Source of the DNA: Phaseolus vulgaris
Taxonomy: Eukaryota; Streptophyta; Magnoliopsida; Fabales; Fabaceae
Reading direction: 5' to 3'
DNA: 64,000 nucleotides
NCBI RefSeq assembly: GCF_000499845.2
Contig: NC_023749.2
Location: 29,349,987-29,413,986 of the forward strand
Below the pieces are notes generated by a model. It had not been told where the DNA came from, searched no databases, and worked only from the letters and a program-made list of their open reading frames with translations. Shown piece after piece: positions 10,170 through 20,933 of the stretch (positions are counted from its first letter, which is position 1; the number at the start of each line of letters is the position of its first letter). The position numbers and the translations under genes were made by a program.

Positions 10170-10784
10170 TCATATATATGCGACATGCTTAATTTCAATA
10201 TTTAACTTTTTATTTTATTCATAGTTTAGAAACGTTGGATTGTGTAAATTCTTATAAAACGTTTATTTTTCTTTGTGAAGTCTTACCTGTGTGGGACACC
10301 TTTTTTGTTAAAAAATACTTTCTCGAGGGTGATTCATCTTTAAGTAGAAATATCACAAGTTAGAACCACATGTGATCTCAGGAAGGTTTTCACTTGGAAT
10401 GAAAGCATCCTAGACCAGGAAATTTAGATTTTGAATGATATACACTCTCGAGAGGGATTTCACCTGGAGAAAGCATCCTAGACCGAGAGGTTTAGAATTT
10501 GAATAAAATACACACTCACAAGGGATTTCACCTGGAGTGAAAGCATCCTAGCCTAATAGGTTTGAAATTTGAATAAACTACACTCTCGGAAGGGATTTCA
10601 CATGGAGTGAAAGCATCCTAGGCCGAGAGGTTTTGAAGCGATATTAAGAAAGATTTATGCTCGTGAATAACTTCTTCAGTAATGATTCGATCTTGGATGA
10701 AAGTTTCTTTACATAAGAGAAACCATCCTTGTCAGGAAGCTTTATACAAAATTTTGATATTTTTCTTTACAACATACTTAACTA
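10170..10784 (-). repeat. Element D 3' non-coding region with ~60-bp repeats
   Basis: This stretch has no open frame. It contains about four imperfect repeats between roughly 10,380 and 10,640, each with the core gggatttcacctgga, gaaagcatccta and gaggttt, spaced about 60-65 bases. Tandem repeats between integrase and 3' LTR are a known feature of Tat-lineage elements. Confidence 0.6.
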
Positions 10785-11296
10785 AAATCAAACTTTAGAT
10801 GGCTTGCATTCCATGTTCTCGATATAATCTTTCCATCTAATGTTTCCAACCTATAAGCTCCATTTTATAGATTTTCCACTATTCTAAATGGGCCTTCCCA
10901 ATTAGGTGCTAATTTTCCTTGTTACGGATATTTTCTGGCATCAGTTCTCATCCTCCACACTAAGTCTCCTTCATTGAAACTTCTCGGCTTGACTTTAGCG
11001 TTAAACCTTTTACATGTTCTTCTCTTCACCACCTCCTCCCTTAGTTTTGCCTTTTCTCGAAGCTCTTCGATTAAGTCTAAATCTGTTCTCAAGCATTCAT
11101 TATTGATATTCAAATCTTCTATTTTCCTTCGCAAAGTTGGTTTATTTACCTCAACTGGCATCATGGCGTCAATACCATATGTAAGGTTGAATGGAGTTTC
11201 ACCATTTGTTGTTTGAGGCGTGCATCTGTATGCCCATAATATCTCCGGTAACTTTTCGGCCCATAATCCTTTTGCACTCCCAAGTCTTCTTTTTAG
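10785..11296 (-). pseudogene. Element D integrase C-terminal part
   Basis: On minus the frame reads LKRRLGSAKGLWAEKLPEIL, then the ETPFNLTYGIDAMMPVEV block, a charged segment up to SFNEGDLVWRM, one stop, then LAPNWEGPFRIVEN and a GAYRLETLDG-type end. These match the integrase C-terminal region of element B block for block. The catalytic core is missing, cut off at the boundary with the truncated LTR at 11,297. Confidence 0.8.
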
Positions 11297-11921
11297 TCGA
11301 ACCCTAAAGGCAGCCCCATTTTTAGGTTTCCTATCCTACCCTTGTTTCTTGTTTTCCAAGGCACCATCTCCTATAAAAAGGGTGCCATACTCCTTGTATT
11401 TTTTTCATGTGGAATTGGAATAGAAAGTTTACTTTATACAATTTGTGTGAGGTGTTTGTGAGGCTTGTTTCTTCTTAGCATTAGGTCTCATCTTGAGTGA
11501 TTTGAGAACTCTCAAGTAGTTCTCATCAACACTTATCTTAGAGGAAAACCACACTCCAAGTGGCGTGTCCAACTCTCTTCCATCACAAAAGAATTTCCTT
11601 CCTTCATCCCTTCAGTTTTCCATTGCTCCATTTATCTTTGTGTTCTTATGTTCTTATTTTCCTCCATTGTCAATTCGATTTCCATCATGCTTTTATGTTT
11701 CCTTTCATGTTCATTTAATTTTCGCCCTTCATCATCAATCACCATATAGTTGTATTCTTCCTTCGCCCTTTAGAAATGAACCTTCACACTTACTTAACCA
11801 CTTCGTTAAGTTCGTGTCCGATGGGGATCTTCTTTGGGTTCTCCCATATAATTGATAAAAATCTCAATCCTAAGTAAAGTATCATATCTAAAATGGAATC
11901 ATCTAAAATCAACTCACATCA
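11297..11921 (+). repeat. 5'-truncated gypsy LTR (E family)
   Basis: The segment carries a TATA-like cctataaaaaggg (about 11,370-11,383), the caagtggcgtg landmark and the ATGAACCTTCACA...TTAACCACTT block of the 38,396-39,356 LTR (there inverted). It ends aactcacatca at 11,921 beside D protease-linker sequence. The first ~300 bases of the LTR are missing, and the truncated side abuts D integrase. One deletion therefore removed both the LTR start and D's RT to integrase core. Confidence 0.7.
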
Positions 11922-12563
11922 TTTCCTCTCTTGGCTTCATTCTCACATCATCATTCATCCTCGGATCCAAATTCGCCATAGCTACCATATTCCTGGTCTC
12001 GTCCCATCTTATAGGCATTCTTGGCTCTTAAACCATCTTAAGCCCTACTACATAACATTCTCAGGCTACTCTTTGATCCACATATATGGTTGTTATATCT
12101 CTGCGTTCAGCCGAAAATTTCATGGCCAAGTGTGGTGTTGACACTATGGCTCCCAACTTGTTCAACGATGACCTTCCCAACAAAGCATTATGAGGTGCGT
12201 GCATCCACCACTAAATACCTGATTTTAATAATTTTTGTTACATTTCCTCTTCTAAATGTTGTCGACAAATCAATGTAACCTTTCGTATCAACCCTCTCAC
12301 CCCATAATCCAATTATTTGTTCTTGAAAGGGTACCATATCTTCTTTCATCAAATGCAACTTACGGAAAGTTTCCCAAAATAAAATATCAACTGAACTCTC
12401 TTGGTCTACAAGAGTTTTCATCACGACATATTCCTCAATCTCCGTCCTTATCACCGTCAGATCATCTTATTCCGGATCAATTTCTTGAAAGTTTTCATCA
12501 GTAAATAACATTGGTGGTAATCTCCTCTTTTTAAAGACATGATTTACAATTCTGGAAATCCTC
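11922..12563 (-). pseudogene. Element D protease, left copy
   Basis: On minus the frame reads MLFTDENFQEIDPE, a stop, then an open stretch from IRTEIEEYVV with the active-site loop LVDQESSVDILFW, then YLVVDARTS and ALLGRSSLNNLG. The usual D-T/S-G-S loop has Glu in place of Gly (DQES). A linker (VAMANLDPRMNDDVRMK) follows toward 11,922. The 485 bases ending at the copia boundary are repeated at 22,549-23,035. Confidence 0.75.
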
Positions 12564-14178
12564 AAAAGAGGGGGGGTGAATTGACCTTTTAAAACTTTCT
12601 CACAGAAACAGTGTTTAACACAGTTTTACAGAAAATAAATCGATTTATGTGAAAATGAACAGATTTATTTCAGCACTGTTTTTGTTTGAAAAGCGTTTAT
12701 ACAGCAAGGTTAATCACAAGATTATGCAGATAGATTTTCCAGATGCACACACATAGATATCAGATTGAAAAACAGTGAAAAACAAAAACAACAAACCTTA
12801 ATTCCAATTAATGTGATTTAGGTTCAGTTAAGGGCTTGACACTTAGTGAGACAATCTATCACACTCAACCTGTTTTATTAGCCTTTAACAGATTATCAGT
12901 GTTCTTATTGAAACCAGACAGTTTTCTAGAAATTTAGAACAGTATGCACAACGCCCAGAAAGAACAGATTTATTTTCAATTGAACAGATTTATTTCTTTG
13001 TTGTTTTATCAATTATGCAGAAACGAAATTGCAGAGAGTGAGAGAGAATGAACATAAGCAGTTATACTGGTTCACTCAACTGAGCTACATCCAGTCTTCA
13101 CCAAAACCAGGTGGAAATCACTAAAATACAGTACAACCAAGTACAATTCCCACTGTTCAGGTACTCTTGGTCTTGCATTGCTAGAAAGCATCTTGTTCCT
13201 AAGAACTTAGGTACTCTTGCTGAAAAAACCTATTTCAGCACACACCCACTCTTCAAGAAAACCTATCAAGAAGAGTGTTCAACCAAACTATTACAAGAAA
13301 TGAGAAGTGAAACGACTACACCTGATTGAGGATACAAAGATCTGCCTTAAACCAGTAGGCAAGATTGCTATAACAGTAGCTGCACCGCACACCAAGCTTT
13401 TGGAACCAAACCAAGAACAAGCACTTTTTGATTTTTGAAATCTTTGAAGAACAAATGCTAATCCTTTGTAAACTTTTAATTCTCTGCTGTCAAAACTTGT
13501 TTTTGCAAATGTATGAACGATTCTAAAACTCAGAAACAGGTTTTCATTTTATAGAAAACCAACTTATAACAGATTTTTGAAAAACAGTTAAAGCTGTTAT
13601 AAAATGAACAGATTGAAAATAAAATGAATAGATTTATTTTCAAAAGCAGTTAGAGAATTTGTTAAGTGAGGAGACTTAGTCAACCATTCTGGTGCTGAGA
13701 TAAAACTGAAAATCGTTTAAGCTTGACATGGCACCAGAGACAAAAAGAATCTATTCATTTACAGATGAACAGATTTATTTTTCAAAACGAAAATAGAAAA
13801 GCTTAACTGTTTGAAACACAGTCGTTTTGAAAGATAGAAGACTTAGTCAAAATACATGATGCACAAAATCTAATTTTCACAAGACTTAGCCAAGGCATCA
13901 GTGTAAAAATGAATCTGTTTATTTAGAAAAGAACAGATTTATTTTTATGCAGTAAACGTGTTTTTTGTAAAACATGTGAAAAACAGTTTAAGAAAACTTA
14001 TCCTTGTTCTTATCACATGGCCAGTGGTTATGAGGTGAGTTACTCAGCAAAAAGCACACTATTAGACAACCTCTAAGCACTACCTAAGACACACTTAAAG
14101 CAAAGCAAAATACAAATGAAATGTACATAGAAGTCTTCATCAAACACAATCTTGAAGGGGCAGCAACCATCTTCAACA
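12564..14178 (-). repeat. Element C 3' LTR (left), with inverted gag patch
   Basis: The LTR aligns with 20,934-22,548 at very high identity. Two anomalies are visible. The terminal ~28 bases present in the other LTR (tgttgggtttaatagtgcc and on) are absent, so homology starts at the G-rich run near 12,568. At 13,169-13,210 a 42-nt stretch replaces about 12 bases of the other LTR. A TATA-like ctataaaat (minus) lies near 13,545-13,556. Many copies of aacagatttattt occur. Confidence 0.85.
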
Positions 14179-14195
14179 ATCTCCCCTGTTTGATG
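14179..14195 (-). promoter_or_regulatory. Element C polypurine tract
   Basis: On minus the tract reads caaacaggggagat and directly abuts the LTR start TGTTGAAG. It would prime plus-strand DNA synthesis. Confidence 0.7.
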
Positions 14196-14576
14196 GAGAC
14201 AAATCCCCATAGCTAACCTCATAACTTTGTTGCTTTAAGCACCTGCACTGCACCAGATTTTAAACCAGAAGAAAACAACAACATTGCATAGTATGAGAAA
14301 TGGTTTTAAGGTGCAGAATTAACTCCCTGTTTCAGCTAGCCTCACCTAGCATGGTGAGCTATTTTACAGCAGCTATTTTTCTCCCCCTTTGGATTCATCA
14401 AACAACATATAAGCATAGGGAAAACAAATATGAAACAGAAACCATAACCATAATTGTCTAGAAAATAAAACCATATTGTTCACCATTACAGACATTTGAA
14501 AGCTGATAAAGAGAGCATTAAAAACAGATGACTACTGATCCTTCTAGTAAAGCTCTGCAAGTTGTGCCTGAACCCC
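14196..14576 (-). other. Element C 3' internal non-coding region
   Basis: The stretch between the extra ORF and the polypurine tract holds no reading frame and no recognised motif. Confidence 0.6.
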
Positions 14577-15677
14577 TTAAATCTGATCATCAAGGTGTTG
14601 AAACCTTGCATGAGTAGTCTCAAAGTATGCCCTTTGTTCTGTAGACATTACATCAAGATGATACAACACTTGCCTTTCAAACATAGACATTGGTTCTCCT
14701 CGGTATTCTGGAGCTTGATAGGCAACTATGGCATTTGCAGCAACTTCCTCATGTACAGATTGGGTAGTAGGTGAGTCATCATCCATAGGAACAGCTTCAT
14801 CCTCATCCTCATGTTCTGCTTAAGTGTCCTTCTCCTTGAGAACCACCCACTTGTCCTCAATTTTGTGAAATCCCATTTTGGTGAGAGTTGAATTATCAAT
14901 CTCACTTACAGCTTTGATAGGGTCGTTTCTCTCATTTGTAACATCAACACCAAAGTAATCAATTAATTTGGAAACAAGAATAGCATAGGGAAAGCGGTAA
15001 TCAGCCAACCTTTTTGACTTGAGCATGTGTTCATTGACAATGAACACCCAGTTTACCTTAATCTGGTTCATGATGCAATATAGGAGAATTAGATCCTCTT
15101 CATGTAAAACAGCATGGTTTGTTCCTCTTGGAATAAGTTGCCATGTTATGATGTAGGCAACTAGGCGTGGAGTGAGGTTCAAGTGCCCTGCATGGAACTT
15201 GTTTATACTCTTTGTAGGATTCCTCATGCAGCTTTTATAGTATTGCAGCTTGTTGAATTCTTGGATTCCACTGGTGTTTCCCTTTCCTACTTTCAATCCA
15301 GCATATTTTATTCCAGCCACAGAATTCCACACCTCACTTGTGATCTTCATCTTGGTCCCTTTCACATAAGAGACAACATTCTTTCCATCCAATGTGAGGT
15401 TAGTGTAAAACACCTTAACCAAGTCAGGATATACATTACCCGTTAATTCCAACATCTTTTTCAGTTTCTGGTACTTCAACACAGCCCTTGTTTCTACCAG
15501 TTTTTCATATTTCAGCCAGTTGAAATCCAGCACTTTGGGTATGTTAATCTGTTTTCTGCTTGTCTCGTGAATGTAGGCATTGATGCCTTCTTCATTTCCA
15601 GCGAACCAACCTTCTAGCACACCTTGAAATGTGGTTTGCTTCCCCTTATTTTTCTATTTCTTGGAAGAAGAAGCCAT
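14577..15677 (-). pseudogene. Element C extra 3' ORF (putative plant transposon protein type)
   Basis: The frame opens at an ATG near 15,677 (MASSSKK), meets a TAG at codon 8, and then is open 15,620-14,820 through VLDFNWLKYEKLVETR, IPRGTNHAVLHEEDLILLY and FPYAILVSKLIDYFG. A TAA follows at 14,820, after which the same frame continues through an acidic stretch to VLYHLDVMSTEQRAYFE, ending at 14,577. The middle block resembles domains annotated as putative plant transposon protein, found in extra ORFs of plant LTR elements; some SIRE elements have an envelope-like ORF here instead. No signal peptide or membrane segment is evident. Function is unknown, and both stops are read-through-sized single-codon lesions. 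Confidence 0.65.
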
Positions 15678-16085
15678 GGTTGAACCTGAATTCTTTTCTT
15701 GGTTTCAAATGATGAGAACAGAAAAGGAATAGCCAATGTGGGTAGCAAGTATTCACACAGATTTATATAGAAATGAATGGGTTGATATGGCAGTTATGAG
15801 TGGATATGCATGAAGATTTTATGCTCTGAATTTGTGCAGAGAATCTTTGAAAATATGCAGCAAATATTTAGGGTCACGATGCACATACTCATGCCTTTAT
15901 TGAGCACCCAAACCATCAAATCCGTTACATAACCATGACCAAAACCGTCAAAGGTACAGAGGTTAATGCCCACTAGGTCAGTCAAGCAGTCAAATATCAA
16001 AATTTCTCTTTCCTAGTCATAAATGCATATCAGTGCAAAAAATAAACACATTCAATTACGAATAAACAGATTTAATTTTTCACTG
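15678..16085 (-). other. Element C spacer between pol and extra ORF
   Basis: This ~400-base spacer has no convincing frame. It would hold the 5' UTR or a splice acceptor for expression of the downstream ORF, but I see no decisive signal. Confidence 0.5.
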
Positions 16086-19000
16086 CTAGGCACAATTGAC
16101 ATTTATAATACCCAATTCATTAAGCAGAAAATTAAACCTATCTTTGGCTAATGGTTTTGTGAACAAATCAGCAAGTTGTAAATCAGTACCAATGAACCTA
16201 ATATCACATGTTCCATTAGATATGTGTTCCCTTAGAAAATGATGCCTAATTTCAATGTGTTTGGTTCTTGAATGCATGACAGGATTTTTTGTTAAGTTGA
16301 TTGCACTTGTATTATCACACAGCAGAGGTATATGGTTAAGTAAGATACCAAAATCGTTCAATTGTTGTCTTAGCCATATAGTTTGAGCACAGCAACTCCC
16401 TGCTGCAATGTATTCTGCTTCAGCAGTGGAAAGAGCCACACAAGCCTGCTTTTTGCATTGCCATGAGATCAAGCTTGATCCAAGCAAATGACAGGTTCCA
16501 CTTGTGCTCTTCCTATCAATTTTGCAACCTGCAAAATCTGAATCAGAATATCCAGTTAAGCTTAATGCAATATTACCTGGATACCACAAGCCAACTTCTT
16601 TAGTTCCTTGCAAATACTTCAAAATCCTTTTGACAGCATTGTAGTGTGATTCTTTAGGAGCAGATTGAAACCTTGCACACATGCACACTGCAAACATTAT
16701 ATCTGGCCTGCTGGCAGTGAGATACAGTAGTGATCCTATGAGTCCTCTGTATTTGGTTTCATCAACAGAAATTCCAGCTTCATCATGATCCAAATGACAA
16801 CTTGTTGAGAAGGGTGTGCTGATTGGTTTACACTTGTCCATTTCAAATTTCTTCAGCAGATCCTTGCAATACTTAGCTTGACTTAAGAAAATGCCATCCT
16901 TGAGTTGTTTGACCTGCAAGCCTAGAAAATAGTTCAACTCACCCATCATTGACATTTCAAACTCACTCTTCATGACTTTCACGAAAGCTTCACACAATTC
17001 TCCATTGTTTGATCCAAAAATGATGTCATCCACATATACTTGGACTAGAATTGAGTCATCTCCTTTCTTCTTAATGAACAAGGTCTTATCTGATGTGCCT
17101 CTGTCATAGCCTTGTGAGGTGAGAAAATCACTTAGCCTCTCATACCATTGCCTAGGAGCTTGCTTGAGTCCATAGAGAGCCTTTTGGAGTTTGAACACAT
17201 ATTCTGGATGTTGATGGTCTTCAAAACCTGATGGTTGTGAAACAAATACCTCTTCATTTATATAACCATTTAGAAAGGCACTATTCACATCCATTTGAAA
17301 TAGCTTGAACCCTTTGATGCAGGAGAAGGCAAGTAGCAACCTAACAGCTTCTAACCGAGCCACTGGTGCATAGGTCTCATCATAGTCTATCCCTTCTTCT
17401 TGATTGTACCCTTTAGCTACTAGCCTAGCCTTGTTTCTGGTGATCACTCCATGCTCATCCATCTTGTTTCTAAATACCCATTTTGTCCCAATTATATTCA
17501 TTTCAGGTATTCTAGGTATAAGAGTCCAGACCTCATTAAGAGCAAATTGATTCAGTTCCTCTTGCATAGCTAAAATCCAGTTGCTATCCTTGAGAGCTTC
17601 ATTCAAATTCTTGGGTTCAACTTGAGATACAAAGGCCATTGCTTCACAGAAATTGTTCAAGGATTTTCTAGTTGACACTCCTTTCTCAATGTTCCCAATG
17701 ACATTATCAAGGGTTAAATCTCTTGGGGTTTTCCACTCTTTTGGTAAACCTGCAGCTGCCGTAGATTCTTGTATAACATGTGTATCAGCAGTATCAAAAT
17801 GAATCGATTCATTTTGATTTAAAACATATTTAAATTCATTACTGTCAAGGTCATCAGCAGCAGTTTTAGATATGCTATGATCAGTTTCATAAAAAACAAC
17901 ATGCATTGATTCTTCTACTATAAGCAACCTTTTATTGAAGACCCTATATGCATGACCATTCAAAGCATAACCAATGTGCACACCTTCATCAGATTTCGCA
18001 TCAAACTTACCAAGATTTTCTTTGCCATTATTCAATACAAAGCATTGACACCCAAATACCCTAAGGTGGCTTACACTAGGTTTTCTGCCCTTATACAATT
18101 CATATGGGGTTTTCTTAAGAATTGGTCTTATTAAGGTCCTATTTACCACATAAGCTGCAGTATAAACTGCATCAGCCCAAAAATACTTAGAAAGCTTAGA
18201 TTCATTTAACATAGTTCTAGCTAGTTCCTCTAATGATCTATTTTTCCTTTCAACTACACCATTTTGTTGGGGTGTCCTAGGGGCTGAAAAGGTATGTGCT
18301 ATCCCATGCTTCTCACAGAACCTCTCAAACTTAGCATTTTGAAACTCCCCCCCATGATCACTTCGAATTGATTTTATGCAGCAACCATTTTCATTTTGCA
18401 GAATCTTTGCTAATTTCTTAAAGGCAGAGTAAGCATCATGTTTATGTGCAAGAAATAGAGTCCATGTAAATCTAGAGTAATCATCCACAACAACTAAAGC
18501 ATACAAATTTCCAGCCAAGCTAGCAACTCTAGATGGACCAAATAAGTCCATATGTAACACATCCAATGGATTTTTTGTAGAGACAATATCCTTTAACTTG
18601 AAAGAGGATTTGATTTGTTTACCTTTCACACAAGCATCACAAAGCCTGTTGTCCTGAAATTTAATGTTAGGTAAACCAGAAACTAAATCTTTAGATTTCA
18701 ATTTATTCAAGTGATTTGTGTGTATGTGAGCTAACCTCCTGTGCCACAACCAAGACTCATCACTTCTGGACAGCAAACACTCATTTGAAGAGTTAGTTTC
18801 CATGATATTCAGCAGATATATGTTATTCACTCTCTTACCAGTAAAGAGTACCTTACTAGATGAATTACTTGAGATTGTGCAGCCTTTTGACCCAAAGTTC
18901 ACCTTGTATCCTTTGTCACAGAGCTGACTTATGCTGAGAAGACTATGCTTGAGTCCTTCTACATATAACACATTCTCAATGGTTGTTGAATCCCCTGTTC

Positions 19001-19184
19001 CAACAGTTCCTCTGCCCAAAATCCTCCCTCGGTTATTATCATCATAGGTTACATGTCCTTCTGCTTTGAGCTTCAAGCTGGTAAACATTGTAAGATCTCC
19101 AGTCATATGCTTGGAACAACCGCTGTCCAAGTACCACTGATTTTTCTTGCTGCCAATCTGCAAAACAGAATAAAAATGATACAA
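16086..19184 (-). CDS. Element C copia pol: protease, integrase, RT, RNase H
   Basis: An open frame of 1,032 codons. In order it carries the protease loop YLDSGCSKHM (about residue 20) and a GAG-pre-integrase HHCC region (LWHRRLAHIHTNHL, LCDACVKGK). The integrase core follows with DLFGP, SDHGGEF and the Glu of NGVVERKNR, so all three catalytic acids are present. RT has WVFRNKMDEHG, MDVNSAFLNG and YVDDIIFGSN (about residue 715). RNase H ends with LADLFTKPLA (about residue 1,008). No internal stop is seen. The nominal start is arbitrary: copia pol is normally made as a fusion with gag, and here gag lies in another frame. Product: the polyprotein for cDNA synthesis and integration. Confidence 0.9.
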   Translation of the reverse strand: MYHFYSVLQIGSKKNQWYLDSGCSKHMTGDLTMFTSLKLKAEGHVTYDDNNRGRILGRGTVGTGDSTTIENVLYVEGLKHSLLSISQLCDKGYKVNFGSKGCTISSNSSSKVLFTGKRVNNIYLLNIMETNSSNECLLSRSDESWLWHRRLAHIHTNHLNKLKSKDLVSGLPNIKFQDNRLCDACVKGKQIKSSFKLKDIVSTKNPLDVLHMDLFGPSRVASLAGNLYALVVVDDYSRFTWTLFLAHKHDAYSAFKKLAKILQNENGCCIKSIRSDHGGEFQNAKFERFCEKHGIAHTFSAPRTPQQNGVVERKNRSLEELARTMLNESKLSKYFWADAVYTAAYVVNRTLIRPILKKTPYELYKGRKPSVSHLRVFGCQCFVLNNGKENLGKFDAKSDEGVHIGYALNGHAYRVFNKRLLIVEESMHVVFYETDHSISKTAADDLDSNEFKYVLNQNESIHFDTADTHVIQESTAAAGLPKEWKTPRDLTLDNVIGNIEKGVSTRKSLNNFCEAMAFVSQVEPKNLNEALKDSNWILAMQEELNQFALNEVWTLIPRIPEMNIIGTKWVFRNKMDEHGVITRNKARLVAKGYNQEEGIDYDETYAPVARLEAVRLLLAFSCIKGFKLFQMDVNSAFLNGYINEEVFVSQPSGFEDHQHPEYVFKLQKALYGLKQAPRQWYERLSDFLTSQGYDRGTSDKTLFIKKKGDDSILVQVYVDDIIFGSNNGELCEAFVKVMKSEFEMSMMGELNYFLGLQVKQLKDGIFLSQAKYCKDLLKKFEMDKCKPISTPFSTSCHLDHDEAGISVDETKYRGLIGSLLYLTASRPDIMFAVCMCARFQSAPKESHYNAVKRILKYLQGTKEVGLWYPGNIALSLTGYSDSDFAGCKIDRKSTSGTCHLLGSSLISWQCKKQACVALSTAEAEYIAAGSCCAQTIWLRQQLNDFGILLNHIPLLCDNTSAINLTKNPVMHSRTKHIEIRHHFLREHISNGTCDIRFIGTDLQLADLFTKPLAKDRFNFLLNELGIINVNCA

Positions 19185-19218
19185 ATGGTACCCTTTTCAG
19201 TATAGGGTCCAGCACAGA

Positions 19219-20895
19219 TTAAAACCTTCTCTTTGGTAGCCATTTTGCTAAGTTCTTAGGAACAAGATGCTTTCTAGCAATGCAAGACCTAGATGTATGA
19301 CCAGATTTCATGCAGTAAAAACAGGTTACATGAGATGCCTTTTTGCCACTGTTAAAAGCTGAAAAAGCTGATTTTGCTGGAACAAAAAAACTTGAAAGCT
19401 TTTTGACATTGGTTACATTTCCAGGGGTATAACCAAGTCCATTCTTATTGAAAACAGCATTCTGTGATCCAAGGAGAGACTCAAGGTTTTCTCTTCCCTT
19501 GGTGAAATTGGAAAGAGTTTTCAACAAATACTCCACTTGTTTTTCCAATTTTTTGCAGTTTTCACAGGTTTTAATAGAGGCATGCAAGCAAGTTAGTTCA
19601 AGGCTTACCAAATCTGTTTTGGCCTTATGCAATTCTTCCTCAAGTGTTTTAACTTTAGGTGCCAACACATTATGTACCTTTTGCAGCTTATTGCATATTA
19701 CAGCTAGCCTATTTGCTTCATCATATGTTTCCTTGAAGGCAGCAAGCAAATCATCATAATTATCAGAATCAGTAGAAAAATTACTTACTGAATCAGAGCT
19801 TGACTCCTCATCCTTCATCATGAAGCACAAATTGTTCTTCTCATCTTCTGTTGAAGAGCTGCTGGTTGAGGATGCTTCATTTTCCTCCAATGAGATGTAG
19901 GCTCTTCTTCCCTTGTTCCTTTCAAATTTCTTGTTGGCAGATTTGTCCCTTGTTTGATTGTCTGGACAATCTGTTTTGATATGCCCTGTTTTGCCACAGC
20001 CAAAGCAAGTATATTTAGAGGAACTTGAATCATTGGGTTTGAGATACCTTCTTTTCTGCTGGTTTCTATTTTTGCTTTTCTTCCTCAGGAATTTGCTGAA
20101 TCTTTTTGTAAGAAGGCTGATTGTGTCATCATCTTCAGCATCTTCTTTTTCTTCCTTGATCTCATTCAGTTCAGTTGCTTTCAGTGCAAGACCTTTGGGT
20201 TTTCTCTCTGTTGTTTCCTGCTCTTTGAGTCTTTTGAGCTCTAGCTCATGCTCCATCAGCTTTCCAAACAGTGCAGCAGTTCCCAACTTTGACAGATCAC
20301 GGCTTTCAGATATGGTAGTCACCTTTGGTTGCCAGCTTCTGTCGAGGCACTTCAATATCTTTATGTTGAGTTCCTCTCTGTCAAATTCTTTTCCCAAGCC
20401 AGTGAGGTAATTCACAATATGGGTGAATATTTTCTACACATCAGCAATGCTCTCCTCGGGTTGCATTCTGAACAGTTCATATTCTTGGATGAGAGCATGT
20501 TCCCTTGACCTCTTCACATTTTCAGTACCCTCGTGAGTCACTTCTAAGACTTCCCACATCTCCTTAGCTGACTTACATTGGGATATCCTGAAGAACTCAT
20601 CCATTGTCAATGCAGAGGTTATGATGTTCTTGGCCACAAGATCATGTTGAGCCTTCCTCCTTTTGGTCTCATTCCATTTTGATCTTGGCTTTACCACTTC
20701 TTCATCCTTGACAACCTGCATTGGCACATAAGGTCCATTGACCACAGCTTCCCAAATTAATGCATCAATGGATTCCATGAAAATTCTCATTCTAACTTTC
20801 CAAAATGCATAATTCATTCCATTGAACATAGGTGGTCTATTAACAGCAGATCCTTCAGCAAAAAGCACATTAAACTCAGACATTATTACAAACAA
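19219..20895 (-). pseudogene. Element C gag with one premature stop
   Basis: The frame begins MFVIMSEFNVLFAEGSA near 20,895 and reads the copia gag core (PPMFNGMNYAFWKVRM, then the AKEMWEVLEVTHEG block). A TAG at about 20,434-20,436 interrupts it after EESIADV. The same frame continues IFTHIVNYLTGLGKEFD with a CCHC knuckle (CFGCGKTGHIKTDC), an acidic Ser-rich stretch, a helical region and a second knuckle (CFYCMKSGHTSRSC), ending at 19,219. Gag would bind and package element RNA. The stop most likely replaced a Gln codon. Confidence 0.85.
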
Positions 20896-20917
20896 ACTTG
20901 ATTAAAATACAAGTCCT

Positions 20918-20933
20918 AGCTCTTGATACCAAT
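20918..20933 (-). promoter_or_regulatory. Element C primer binding site
   Basis: On minus the sequence attggtatcaagagct lies immediately after the 5' LTR end CCCAACA. It matches the initiator-tRNA-Met complementary site common in copia elements (tggtatcagagc) with one change. Confidence 0.8.
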
